The notes beneath the pieces were generated by a model. That model did not search any database, was not told the DNA's origin, and saw only the letters and a list, made by a program, of their open reading frames with translations. 64,000 nucleotides of DNA from Larimichthys crocea (Eukaryota > Chordata > Actinopteri > Sciaenidae): contig NC_040033.1 of the NCBI RefSeq assembly GCF_000972845.2, positions 4,306,241 through 4,370,240 on the forward strand, in the 5' to 3' direction. The position numbers were made by a program, and so were the translations under genes. Numbering within the stretch: the stretch's first letter is position 1; the number at the start of each line of letters is the position of its first letter. This document shows, in pieces, positions 44,901 through 58,193 of the stretch.

Positions 44901-47900
44901 AGTGCATTCATCTGTGAGAGTCACGTATTCCCAGGGCGCCTTTTAATTAGCGAGTGAGAAACTGTTTTCCTGTTTGAAGAGTGAACCTCAGAGCAGCAGC
45001 GTGGCGATTGTGATACAAGTTTGTAGTCGTGCAATGGAAATGTTCATGATGCATTTGATAGCACAGGTAATTCCACTTCCCCCTCGAGTACTTTTCTGGC
45101 CTTCATTTGTTTGTGTATTTTTGATTTGAATCTGCTGATCTGCTTTCATTTGAGGAAATTAAACCAAAGAGAGAGAAAATATACAGTTTATTTTATGCCT
45201 GCAGTGTTGCAGGTCAGAATAAATGCACGTGTTCCTCTTTCACTTCTAGCTTTCAGTCAAGAAAGACAACCAGCACGATCAATCAAAGGGAGAGATGATG
45301 TAAAACGATGACATACGTGTCACCTTTTATTGTGGTTTTTCATTAACGCTCTTGCTTTCTCGTTCTCGATGTCTCTCGCCCCAGTGGAGGCCGTGGTGGA
45401 GTTTGACTATGAGGCTCAGCAGGACGATGAGTTGAGCCTGACGGTGGGCGACATCATCGTGAACATACGGCGGGACGATGGAGGTTGGTGGGAGGGCGAG
45501 CTGGGCGGACGCAGGGGCCTGTTCCCGGATAACTTTGTCAGGGTGAGTAATCACAAACTTCCACCTCATTTTTTTTTATCTGCTCATTCTCAGTCTCTTC
45601 CTCGCTTCATGAAACCGACGAGAGGCCCTCCATAAATAGAAGCAGAGCAAACATGCAGTTTCCACTCTGTCACTGCAGTGTGGTTTGCAGGGTGTGTTTG
45701 TGAGGTTTTTTTTTTTGGTGCCAGAAAACACATGTTGTTTCACATTTGTTGAGGGTTAAAATGTGGATTATTTTGATGATACAGAAGTTGGTGTCAGACT
45801 AGGTTCACTTGTTCAAGTGTAGGTCAGTCTAAAGGCTGAAACTAAAAATATATCGACTGCATTTTCATCCACTGACAGCACTGTCAAATATTTCCTTGCG
45901 GCAGAAAACATAGTTGTTAATATCGAATACAACATACAGGTGGGTGAAAAATTTGACTATGAAGACCACAGTATTTCATTCTCATCACTTTTATTCTCCT
46001 CAAACCATTAAGCAAACCTTTATTTCTAGTATAGAAGCATCTACATTTGTTTATTTCTCCACTCAGGGAACCAATACATGACTAAAGTACCCTACACCTT
46101 TCCATATATGGTTGCACACTGGTTGCATTCCTGTGAAAGCTATGTAAACAGTCCACATTCAGTAAGAACCCAAAAATAAGGGGGGCGTGTCCTCTGGTGG
46201 CCTCAGCGTGTCATCGAGCAACCCTTTAAGGACCGCCCACAAAATCCTGGACTGAAAACTGGTGAAAGACTTGTTTTAGTTTTTCAGTTCAAAGTGTTTT
46301 CAGCAACTATTTTCCAACATATTTAATGTGTTTTGAAAGAAATCTCAGAATTGCCTTTACACGAACTTTAAAGGCTCGTATACTTCGAAATGCTAATGGA
46401 GCCAAGTTTGACTAAAATGTAGTTTGTATGAAGTTTTCTGTCCGACCACGTCTAAAAGTAGAAGTGTTCATACCTGCCCTGAACCGCAAACCTTGAAAGT
46501 GAACCGCCTGCTGTCATGGAAAAGGGCAATGAATCGTAAAAAAGGAAATAACAACAAACACTTTTGGACAGTAAAAAGATTCCCAGTGATGCAAAAGTGA
46601 TCTATAATGAACGAAAAAAGAGAACCAGAGGGAGAAGTTCAAACCCTGCCTCCTTCCACACCTCCGCACGGCACTCCTGATTTTGTAAAGGTGTAAAGGC
46701 TGTTTCAGAAGCTGCTGAAATTTTAAAATAGCAGGCTAAAAATGTGTGATGGACTTGTTTTTCAGCACATCGTATGATTTCCTCTTTCAGATGTCTCAAA
46801 CTTTTCCATCTGATAGCGTAAAAAAACCACACCAGGAACGTCTCATCCTCCACGTGACTTCAAACCCCAGCATATTAGAAGTGAAGCGGTTTGAACGCCA
46901 GACTGTTTATTTGCTCAGATTTGGCCTTTAATGCGCTTCTAAATGTGTAAATATGCACCTGGTATTTCATTCTGAAACTCGACCGGATAGCTCCGGCGGC
47001 AGCGGAGCACACAGAACGCAGTGCACCGATGGTTACAAGTTGTGGAAGCTGAAATGATCGTTTCATAGTTTAAGTTATTATAAGAATAATAATAATCTGT
47101 GGCTCCAGCCTCTCAAATGTGCAACGTTTTATAGTTTTCTTTGTCTTCTATGATCGTAAACTGGATACTTTACTGGATAGTTTGGGATTATTGATCGAAC
47201 AAAACGATGCCTCATGGGACATCACATGATGGACAATTTGCAGACTTTCCTGACATTTAAATCACTGAATCAGTCAATGAATGAGTTCGTCGGAGCCATC
47301 GACAGAATAAAACATGAACGTTATATCCGTGACGTCACCCACAGGTTTCTGAAGTGTGTGTGAGTGTGGTGCCTCTGCCGCCTCCAGGCTAATCTAAAAA
47401 GACGTGGACTGTGGGTGGATCTGAGGCGGGCTTAACGAAGCCTGGGTGCTTTCGAAGGCACCCACCTGTCAATCAAAGCGGCCTTCACTCTTAATAGTCT
47501 TAATAGTCTAGTAACTGTGTGACTCAGACTCAGTGGAGGAACAGTTTTTTGAGGAACAGTTTTTTGGCACTTCCACATTGGCTTCACTTCACAGCCACGG
47601 AGGTTACCGCTTGATCGCAGCTCTAGTCTCGTATGTCCCTTTTTGTTAGCAGGTGACAGATTAAGTATCCGTGTGACAGTTAGAAAAAAAAGTAGTTCTC
47701 AAGGTAAATAAGACACGTAGGTGTCAGACCGAAGGCTCAGAATGAGCAAACCCGCGCTGAGGCTTTTGATATGCATAGTAAAACAGTGTGTTTGTGGTAA
47801 CGAGAAAGGGGAAGTATCTGCTTCACTGTATCATGTGCATGGGAAGTAGAAAAGTGCCACAGGTCACTGGTGACAGAGAGCGGCGTTCACATTTTCGACA

Positions 47901-50900
47901 GTGCTGAAGAAGTCCTTCCATTGTCAGGTGGTCTGCTGTGGCAGCCAGGCTGCATTTGTGCTGACCGACTGTCAGAGGAGGCGGACAATGGGCCTGTGAA
48001 GGCTCACTCACGGTGTTTGCATGGATGTGTGTGTGTGTGTGAGAGACGGAGAGAGGCTGTGAGTAATGCAGTAATACCAGACTGGTCTGTCACAAGACTG
48101 CAGTTATGGGAATCAGTGACATTAAGCCTGGCAATGCTGGTGTGTGTGTGTGTGTAGGAAGTAGCGGGGGGATGAGGACAGACAGGTTTTAAAAGGGGGA
48201 CAGGAAGTGATGGTATGCAGGCGACCGGCACAGATAAACATTGAGGTGAAGGTCGACGGATGAACTTTTCATTTAAGGAAGGTCAGCTCAGGTTAACAGC
48301 GTGCTAATCCTGAACCCCGTCAGTGTTATTAGTGGGTTAATATAGCAAAGCAGCCAATGTAAGAGATGTCATAAGACTAGAAGCTACTGATGCGAGTGTA
48401 CAAATACATGTGTTTGTCAAAGACCGGAGCAGTTATCAGCTGTGCAAACGATGGAAATGCGGAGATTACGCATGTCGTTTAAAACGTGTTGACATCGTTC
48501 ATTTCCAAACGCGCGATCAACTGCCATCAATTACTGTTTGTCAAGAACTCCAGTGCCAACTACCGACGGCCTTAGAGCTGCGACCCGGCGATTATTTAAG
48601 ATGCTGGATATGTTCTCACTCGATCCGTGAAGCCGTCGGCGGGTGGAGTTTGTTTGTGTGTTGTAATCACCTGACCTGTGAGGATTTAGACGAAATCAGA
48701 ATCACACGCTCGACGCCGAGCAGCTGGATTTGATCGAATTTACAAATTCAAGAGCTAAAAGTCAGCGTGGGCGTTTTATTTGATAGTGTGAGGGGCTTTG
48801 ATCATGGCGAACATGATGTCTAAACTTAGTGACCGACTTAGTGAGTCGAAGTCTTTAAACGTCTTGTTTTGTCCTAATAAAACCTGCATATATTCAGTTT
48901 TCATGATGTTTAATGAAAATATATAAAAAATGAGAGAAGCAGCACATAGTCACATTTGACTTTTGGCATTTTTGCTCCAGAAAATTAAAAAGTAAAGGGT
49001 TTAATCAGCTGTCTGTGTGTGGGTCAGCTCGTGTAAAAGCAGCCTTTCAGTATTGTGACCACTGAACAGAGTTGTGCAACAACTACCAGGCTTTATGAAA
49101 AGAGGGGAAATAATATTTTACGTCATTGTTCCTGTGCATTTCACAAGTAGAGCTCTCTCTCTCTCTCTGTTTTCCTGCTGTTTCTCTCTCTCTCTCTACG
49201 TCTCAGATCATTTCGTCGTGCTCTTGCGTCCTTGTGGTCGGCTGCCACACCGCATTGTTTTGCATTATCTGTAACTGGGAGGAAAGGTCAGAGGTTCTGG
49301 TGACAGGGGACCCACAAACCTAATGTTTAGCATTATAACAGCGCTGTGTAAACTACAGTCGCTGCCAGACACACACACACACACACACACACACACAACC
49401 TCCGCAGTGTACATTATGCAGGTGTTTCCTGTTCAGATATGATGAATCATGTTCTCTTCCTCTCCACTTTTCAGCTGGGTTTCCTTTAACTCTGGGTTAC
49501 CTCCATATCCCCACAGGAGGAACTGCAGTCGAGCATGAACGCCGTCCAAGTCGTAACAAAGGCCTCCAAGAACAGTGGAGTTTCGCTCTGTCCTTGATTT
49601 CCTTTGCCACGCCACGCGATCATTCGTCCTCGGCTCTAAACGCAGATATATTAATTATTTAAAACCTGCAGCCTTGATAGATAACAGATGTCTTTAAAGA
49701 ATGTAGATTCATTGCTTTTCATGAAGCATAAAGACGCTGAACGCCGCCTCTGCTCCGCTTAAAAAAACACAAAACGGGAAACCGTAGGCTAACAAACGGC
49801 CGCTGTGGGTTTCTGTGTGGGCAGGTTTATGCACCGTGGAGTCTCCAAGTTAAAAGTGATTTTTTTTTTCACCAGTCAGTCTGTGGGTTTGTGCCTGTTC
49901 ATGTCAGTTTCTGAATGAATGCGGCGTCTATTTGCAGTACACGAAAACATGCAGGATGTAGCGTTAAGAGCTCCGCTCCAGCAGAATCAATTAACGCTGC
50001 ATTAGCCTATTTAACACACACAACACACGTCAGTGAGGGTAACCGTGTGAACGACCCGATCAGATCAGAAAATCATCATATTTAAAAAACAAAACAAAAA
50101 AGCAATCTGCTCATTTTAACTCAAAGGTTCGTTTTAGCTTCTTTTAGCTCATTGTTTTGGTTTTCTGCCCGACAACCAGAATGTTTGGATTCAGTCCCAA
50201 ACATTCGCTAATTTATTAAAAAATCAATTGATTTGCAGATTATATTCTCAATTTTTTATTATCTAATCATTTTAGTTTATGAATCATAAAAGAAATACAG
50301 AAAAATCTCTATCACGATCAACAAGCTGAAGATATTTAAAGGTGCAGTGTGTAAGATTTGGGGCCTTTAATTTTTAGAATAAGGCAAACATGGAATATAA
50401 TATTCATAACTATGGTTTCATGTATGTATAGTACTTATTTTTATTACTTTATAATTCTTATATCTTTATGCAGTAGCCCAGAGCAGACAAACTAAATACT
50501 GACTCTAGGAGATTGCAATGCGGCGACTAGATGCAACCAAATTCTACACACTGGACCTTTAATAAGTGATCATAATAAAGTATCCTGTGCATTTTTGGCA
50601 CTTCTGCGTGTGAAATCACCAAAAACATGAAATAGATGATCAAACTGCTAATGTTCTTTGGACTGGCCAATCCATTAATCATCATATTTTAATCAGTCTT
50701 CATTTTTAATGCCATCTAACATGATTATTTTTGATATTTTGGTAGATTCTCTGTCTCCAGACATTAGCTTGGTACTTGGTTACGTATACTAAAAGAGATG
50801 AGATGCACCTCCTAACTCCAAAGATGTCTCCGTCGCTGCACCGTTCCACAACTACAAAATAAGTTTGTATCATTTTGAAGCCTGGAGTTTGGCATCACAG

Positions 50901-53900
50901 CGGATCAGCCTGATCAGAGTCCGTCATATCACGGCCAAACGTTACATTAAAACAGAAGTACAGTTGCCACGCCCTCGATCAAACCCGTCTTCATCGTCTA
51001 TTTTACTCTAACTGTGAGCGTAGTTTACAACATGAACATCATGCTGAATGGAAGAAGATTTAAAGACTCTCGATCGAGATCGTGAACACACGAGGAAACT
51101 GCTGACTGAGTTAATGAGTGAGAAGTAGAGTCATTTCCCTGTTAGACTCAATACTGTCAGATCATGTTCAGCCAGTAGAGCTGCCCCCTACTGGCCGCAG
51201 ATACACAGATTCAGACACATCTGTGTTTGTTCAGTTTGCTGTTGAGGAATTAGTGAATTTTTCAATTAAATGAAGTACTACACTAACTACAACACTGCTC
51301 ACAGTGGACGGGCAAAATTTGTAACTAATGTGAGTGCTGCTCCGTCATTCAGCAGCCAAAGAGAGAGGTGGACACAAACATGACATTTGTGATGTCTCTC
51401 TGTGGCTTAAAGATTGGACGTAAGGGGGAACACCTCGTCCGGATGACCACCTTTAAATATAAATGTGTTCATACAGAGGAGAAAGGTAAAACAAATGTGT
51501 GTGTTTTCCAGTTTTCTCTGTGTTCACGTGGTCCAGAGGACAATTTCCACTCTGTCCTTAAGAGTTTTAATCGCTCGCTTCCTGTTGTCAGAATTTAATT
51601 GGCCTACTTCTACCGAGAACGTGAATCTGCTCTCCGTCGAATCTGTGGGTTAAGTTGATAAGACAACATCTTTGTTGTTGATATTTTTGGATCTGAGCGG
51701 TTTATTAAAGGATTTAGGCCAGAGACGACCCTAGTGTGTGTGTGTGTGAGGGGTCAGATTCTGTGAGCCGGTACATCGGGGTCTGCGTTTGCTTCCCCGA
51801 GCTGCGTCCGCCACAGGCCAGGACTTATGAAACAGTGTCATGATGAATGTGGTGGAGAGATGTGAACCGGCGTGTCTCCGGCATGTGTGTGTGTGTGTGT
51901 GTGTGTGTGGAGGTTTGTTGTCTCCGTGTCCGCCTGCTTGTTGACTCTCCCGTCGCTCTGAGTGTTTGTCTGTCTGCCTGTCGCTCTCTCTCTCTCTCTC
52001 TGGGTTTCTCTGATCAGTTTCGCATGGAGTCTTGTGATTCTTTATGCGAGTGAAAGTCATGTGGACGGAGAGCTCGCAGCGCAGGGAAAGGTTGCAGCGC
52101 TGCAGGAGAGGGCGAGTTCTTCTGTTTGGGTGCTTTGCGAGCTCTGGCTGGTCGTCTGCAGGTAAACAGTGAGGGTCACTACTGTTTATTTACAGCATTA
52201 AATACATTCAAAGGTTTATTGCGTGGACTCAGGCTTCAGCTTTACATGCACAAAGGGCATGTGCAGCTTTAAACACAGATGTCACTATCTGATGCACCGA
52301 AACCAGATCAGAACGTTAAGATAACTCACACTTGTAGTGCTTAGATACAGCAAGACACATTTTTCAGTCCGACCTTTACTTGAGCTTCATTTATTCATAT
52401 ATACATTTTAATCTGTTACATTATTTATGCTCTTATTTAGTTTGTTTGCCTGTCTGATCTCTTTTTTTTTTTTAAGCTGCGTTTCATCGCTGCAGATTGA
52501 TAAAAATCGGCTTCAGTATCACTTCTGTGACAAATGCTGCCACGAAGAGGAACAAACATGAGCCGCAGTACAGAGATAAACTCGGCGACACGTCACGAGT
52601 GTCAAATGAAAACAAGTCACAGACACCAAAAGAGAAGAACTGTAGGTCAGAGAGAAGTGAGCAGCTTTGAAGAGACTTTAGAAACATTCACAGACTTATA
52701 TGCAGGAATTATGATATAATATGATATTATTATATATAGTTTTGGTACAATTTGGTCACATGTTTTGCACGAGTGCATATAGATCATATTATTGATCCAA
52801 TATTAACAGTTTTAAAGGTAAACATTGGCATTTTTTCTTTGTCTTTCATGAAGAGGTGCATCCTGGCTGCACTCTGATTTAATGACAGCTCACTTACAAA
52901 ATTCAACATTGGTCCATTTTTCCTATTTGTTGTTCACTATGTCGTCAAATATATCCAAAACTGCAGTAGTATTTGTCGCTTTTTAAAAAAAATTCAGATT
53001 ATTTTCCACTTTATTTTCATGGTAATGTAAGACAGAGAAAATGTATTAAGTCAACCTGTTTCTACTGTCGTTATTTATCCGTTAGGGTCTTTAAAAGTAG
53101 CAAATGACGCCGTAAACAGCTCATTTTGTTGTTTCATGATACGCTAAGATGTCCGTAAACAGCTCATTTTGTTGTTTCATGATACGCTAAGATGTGATAT
53201 TCTATATTAAAGTTGCAGTTTAGACTCATTTAACAGACTTTTTTTGTATTTAAGTCGGATTTTAGTCATCGTGCACATTTTAAAAGTATTCCATTGTTAT
53301 CCTCCACTTTTTATCAGCATGTGTGGCTCGGGCTTACCTTCTTCCTCTTGCATTATTATATAATAACTCTCTCGTCTCGCCTTATTTCTATTCCTGTAAC
53401 ATACATTTTGTCACCTGAACCTTTTTCTGACTCTCCCACCATCCGTCCTCACCTCCTCCGCTCATCATCTCCTGCTCCTCTCTCTCTCTCTCTCTCTGCA
53501 GGAGATAAAGAAAGAGGCAAAGAGGGACGGAGGACAGACGAGCATGATCAGATCGGATCTTTCCAATGGAAGGGCGAGCCCTGTGTCCGATCCCGGCGTA
53601 CGACCGGGCAGGAAAGGTACACAACACACACTCAAACACACACTAATGCAGTCACATACATTGATACACGTTAGGCAGGTTTAAATCTCAAACGTGGATC
53701 CTATTAGTGTGACGAGGGATTTGGGTCACACATCTATGAACGTGCTACGCCTTAAAGTTTAACATGAGGAGGGGGGACACCTTGTGGACAAGAGAGGAAT
53801 CGCAGCATTGCCCAGCTGGTGTGTGGTAATGAGGCTAATGAGTGTGAGACAAGTCTCCGGTGTCTTTGCTGGTCCTCTGACTGAAAGGTCAAAGGTCAGC

Positions 53901-55353
53901 GCTGTCAGCCGTGTCACCTGTTCGCTCGCTGTAAGTCATGGATTATGGATAAGCGCGTGAGCTAATCACCTTACATGTAAGTTGGAAATATGTGTGTGTG
54001 TTGTTGACCTCTGTGTGTGTGTGTGTGTGTGCTGCAGGAGAGCAAATCCGTAAGCGGAGGTGTAAAGCGGCGTTCAGCTACGTGCCTCAGCATGAAGACG
54101 AGCTCGAGCTGAAAATAGGAGACGTCATCGAGATCATAGCAGAGGTGAGATAAAAAAAATAAAAAAAACATTTCACTGGATTCACAGTCGTGATTTTTAT
54201 GACAAACTTCAAAATCATTTGGCAGAAATCAGCCGGCAGGACAAACGAGCAGACGAATCAACACATTTATCTCTTGAAACGAGGCCACAGTGTTGACAAG
54301 TTTATATACTGGCAACAATGAATCAATCTGAAATAAAAAAATTAATAGATGATTAACTGCAACTGATTCATAATTTAATTCATTATCAGTTCATCAAGTG
54401 TGAATATTTGATTTTCTTCTTCAGTTCAGCTGAACAATTTAATGTTCCTGGTCTGTTTATTTATTTATTTATATAAACCAAAATTACAAATCAGAAATTT
54501 TCTTCACAATCTGGACAGAACACGACACATTTGATTCAGATGAGGAAGGAAAAACTAAAAAAAAAGCCTCAGAGGAGAGAATAACATGAAATCACAGTAT
54601 GGACAGTCAGGATGGCAAAATAATAATAATAAATAAACATGGAGAATATGAAGATGGGAGGGTGTCGACAAACAGACCTGAGCCAGATGAACCTCCTCTC
54701 CACCACAAACTACAACTGTGACTCAACTGTAATCGATTAATCAAGAAAAACAGAAATGTTGGTTCATGAAAACAGAGTGCTGTGGATAAATATCCAAGAT
54801 CAAATTAAAAACAAGTTAAACACAGAGCAAACAGGAGAATACAAATTAGAGTTTAGTGCAAGAAATGACTGAAAAGACCCAATTTTAAGGTTTTGTGGCT
54901 CGCTTTAAAATAAGTGAAAGTTGTCGCAGACCTCAACTCTTCTGGGAGTTTGTTCCAGGTGTGCGGTGACCAGAAACTGAAAGCTGCTTCTCCGGATTTA
55001 GTTTGGACTCTCTGGGGAACGGTGAACACACACCTGAGACCGCACCACCCGGGAGGTGTTTGTCATAAAGCAGCAGCAGCAGCAGCAGAACTGTCCTTAT
55101 TTTAAAATCAATTCTTTGCCTCACAGGAAGTCAGTGCATGTTTGTCAAGGCCCCAAATGTAGACGCCAAAACACAAAATGTACGCAGGATAACAAGACAC
55201 AGGTTGAACTAATCAGGGTGGAACAGATGATCAAAAACTGGCGGGAAACACGACAGAGGAGAATTACAAAATAAAACAGGAAACAACCCAAAATCATGAA
55301 AACATTGGGGTGTGAGTGTGCACTCGTTAATCTCTGTGTGGTTTCTCTGGATG

Positions 55354-55388
<35 letters not shown>

Positions 55389-57950
55389 CAGGTAGAGGAG
55401 GGCTGGTGGGAAGGATTTCTAAACGGGAAAACCGGAATGTTTCCCTCGAACTTCACCAAAGAGATCCTGGCGGAGTCGGTGTCGGAGACGCCCTCCATAG
55501 AAACCTCGCAGGAGGAGCTGCGCAGCCGCACCAGTGAGTCAGATGGTGGGAAGGCAGCCACACACATATATATATATTATATATATGTATGATAAAAAGA
55601 CTCTGGTTGCAAAATGAATGACTTTTTTCTACCCAGCAAACTCCTGTATGTTGTTTTGTTTGTGTGTGCAGGTAAGGACAGCCCCGGCAGTGAAAGTGAT
55701 GGAGGGGACAGTCGGTCAGAAACAGGGTCAGGAGAAATCCAGCCCAAGAAGGTAATCAGTGAATCAGCAAAACAACTCGTTCTTCACACCATCCACACTT
55801 CTGTATCACCGCATCACGATGTTTCAGTCCGAGGACCGTCAGGATTATCCTGCCCCAGATATGAAACTGTTTCAGCTCTGCAAAAAACATGACCTTGTAG
55901 TCAACGGTGGAATAACCAAGTACACAACTTTCATGCTGCGTTCTACTTCTTATCCACGACATTTTGTACTTTTTTACTTCACTTCAATCATCAGACAACT
56001 TTAGTTGCTACAAAAACGTTGGGACGCTGTGTTAAACGTCCAAAAACAATCTTAAATGTGGACTCATTTCAGGCGGGCTCGGACTCAGAGAAGTCAACGG
56101 TGTTTCTCTTTGCATGGCAGAGTCTTAATTTTCATTTGTAGATGCAGCGACGAACTGTGTTTGCCGACAGCGGTTTTCTGAAGCGTTCCTGAGCCCGTGT
56201 AAGATCGTCCTTTATACAGTCCTGTCAGGTTTTAATGCACCGAAGAGTCGAATGTCGTGAGCATTCGATGCTCAGCCTTGGTGCTTTGCATCCAGGGAGA
56301 TTTCGTGGGATTCTTTATCATGGACTGCAGATGGTGAAAGCTGTGAATCTATTGCTGGTTACAGTTCACAAAGGGGCGAACATCACACCGTCCTTTCTTG
56401 TGAACGAGCCTTTTGAGGACACAACTTTCATAGCACCTTTCATGATTTTGAAGGTAACAGGTGATTTTCAGTCTCTTGTTGAACTTGTTGGATCGTGTTG
56501 CAAGCATAAAATTCAGAAGTTTGAACATCAAACATCTATCATTTTGTTTTTATTCACTTCTTGACCAGCGTCTCGACTCTTTGAATCAGGGTCAAACGTA
56601 TTTAACAAGATTTTTGACAGACAACAGACAAAAAGCTTCAAAAAGCTTTCATACTTTGTCAGAAACTACGAGCAGAAACGATTAGTCAGTCCCGTCCATC
56701 CATCGCGGCATCTCTACGCACACAAAAGAGGAACATGAAACTGCTTTTCCACGACAAATCCAATCCAGGCGTCATCAGGCAGCACACTCCTGAATCATTT
56801 CCTGCAGATGCGTCACATGAGTTTAACTCCAGCCACTGCCCTGCAGGAGACTGCAGACAGGTCCTGAGACAGGAAGTGGATAATGGAGATTGTAATGTGG
56901 AGTTTGCATGTTTCCAAAGCCATGCAAGTTAACCGATGACTCTAAATTATCCGTAGGTGTCAATGGTTGCTTGTCTCTATGTGTCAGAACTGGTTTGATT
57001 TGTAGGGTGTACAGCTGAGATCGGCTCCAGCGTTTCTACGTAGCACGCTGTGTACTCTGCACTGCCCAGCGTAGTGTGGCGGACACGTCACTCTTCCGTT
57101 TTTCTTTTTCTTCTCAGCCAAATCGCAACCACGCTGAGCATTATCGCCAACATCTGTCTGCTGAAATAAAACCACAGGACACATGTACAACTTAACATTT
57201 GTACGTTGTGGCATTCACCGCGACCACTCCGGCTCCAGCAGCCTCTTAACTCTTCTGACTCTCTCTCTTTCTGCTCGCAGTACACGACATTTTGCCATAA
57301 TTGAGAGTGTGAATGCATTCATGTGCTGGAAATAACGAGTATGAAAGTGCACTGATGTCACTGTTACTGTCACCGCGAGTAAAGTAAGAAGTCGGGCTGA
57401 TTATCGGCTAAATTCACAGGAGATCCAAGGTTGCGAATGTGAACCGATAACTGCGCCGAGGTCGTTTTGAAGCTGTTTATCGGAAATATTTTGAGAAAAC
57501 ACGAAGGTGGAATGTACCAAGAGTGCAGACGGTGGAGAAGTGAGATTATTCTGCAGCAGTGGGACTTTTTATATCCCCTGAAACTCTTCCAGCTGATGTC
57601 AGCAAGCCTCAGACTCTCTCCCTCTTTAAGCAGGGTCAGTGTTTGAGACTCAAACCAAACTCCTGCTCGTCTATGAATAGCGTTTTTTTTTTTAAATTCA
57701 GCACTCATCGCTGAAATCTTTTCACCTCTTCAGATCCGAGGGTTCGGCTTCGGAGACATCTTCAAGGACCAGCCCATCAAGCTCAGACCGCGCTCCATGG
57801 ATGTGGACTCAGAGGGGGACAAGGTAAAGACACACTCATTCGTCATTGTATTGTGATTAGCGACTAACGGGGGGGGAAGGAAGTCCCAAGTCTTGGGCTC
57901 CTCCCCTTCCTGTCTTTCAGTTTTACAGCACAGGAAGTGGTTTTAATGTT

Positions 57951-57982
<32 letters not shown>

Positions 57983-58147
57983 CACACACACACACATCCT
58001 GCAGGGATTTGACAAGCAAAGCAGAAGTGAGAGCTCCACAGTGCAGAGAGAGAGAGAGAGAGAGGGAGGAGGGGAGGTAATACAGCTTTTCACTGACGTT
58101 TACATATTCACACATGCTGTCTGCTGCTGCCGGAGCTCCGTCCGTCC

Positions 58148-58193
<46 letters not shown>

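Larger units (their letters stand above)
38015..45384 (+). other. sh3kbp1 intron 1
   Basis: It contains TG/TC microsatellites at 38311-38333, 38503-38538 and 41849-41902, a TTAA-flanked MITE-like copy at 40556-40839, and one arm of an inverted repeat at about 40999-41195. No supported exon; see findings for a proline-rich open frame at 44321. Confidence 0.6.
45543..53501 (+). other. sh3kbp1 intron 2
   Basis: Long intron with repeat arm B, a TTAA MITE, CA/TG tracts (49372-49398, 51887-51909), a 43-bp tandem duplication and no supported exon. An unexplained 107-codon open frame at 48410 is noted in the findings. Confidence 0.6.

Noticed and set aside
45327..45569. Minus-strand frame over the SH3A exon
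   Set aside because: It is the antisense shadow of exon 2, whose plus-strand translation is a complete SH3 domain.
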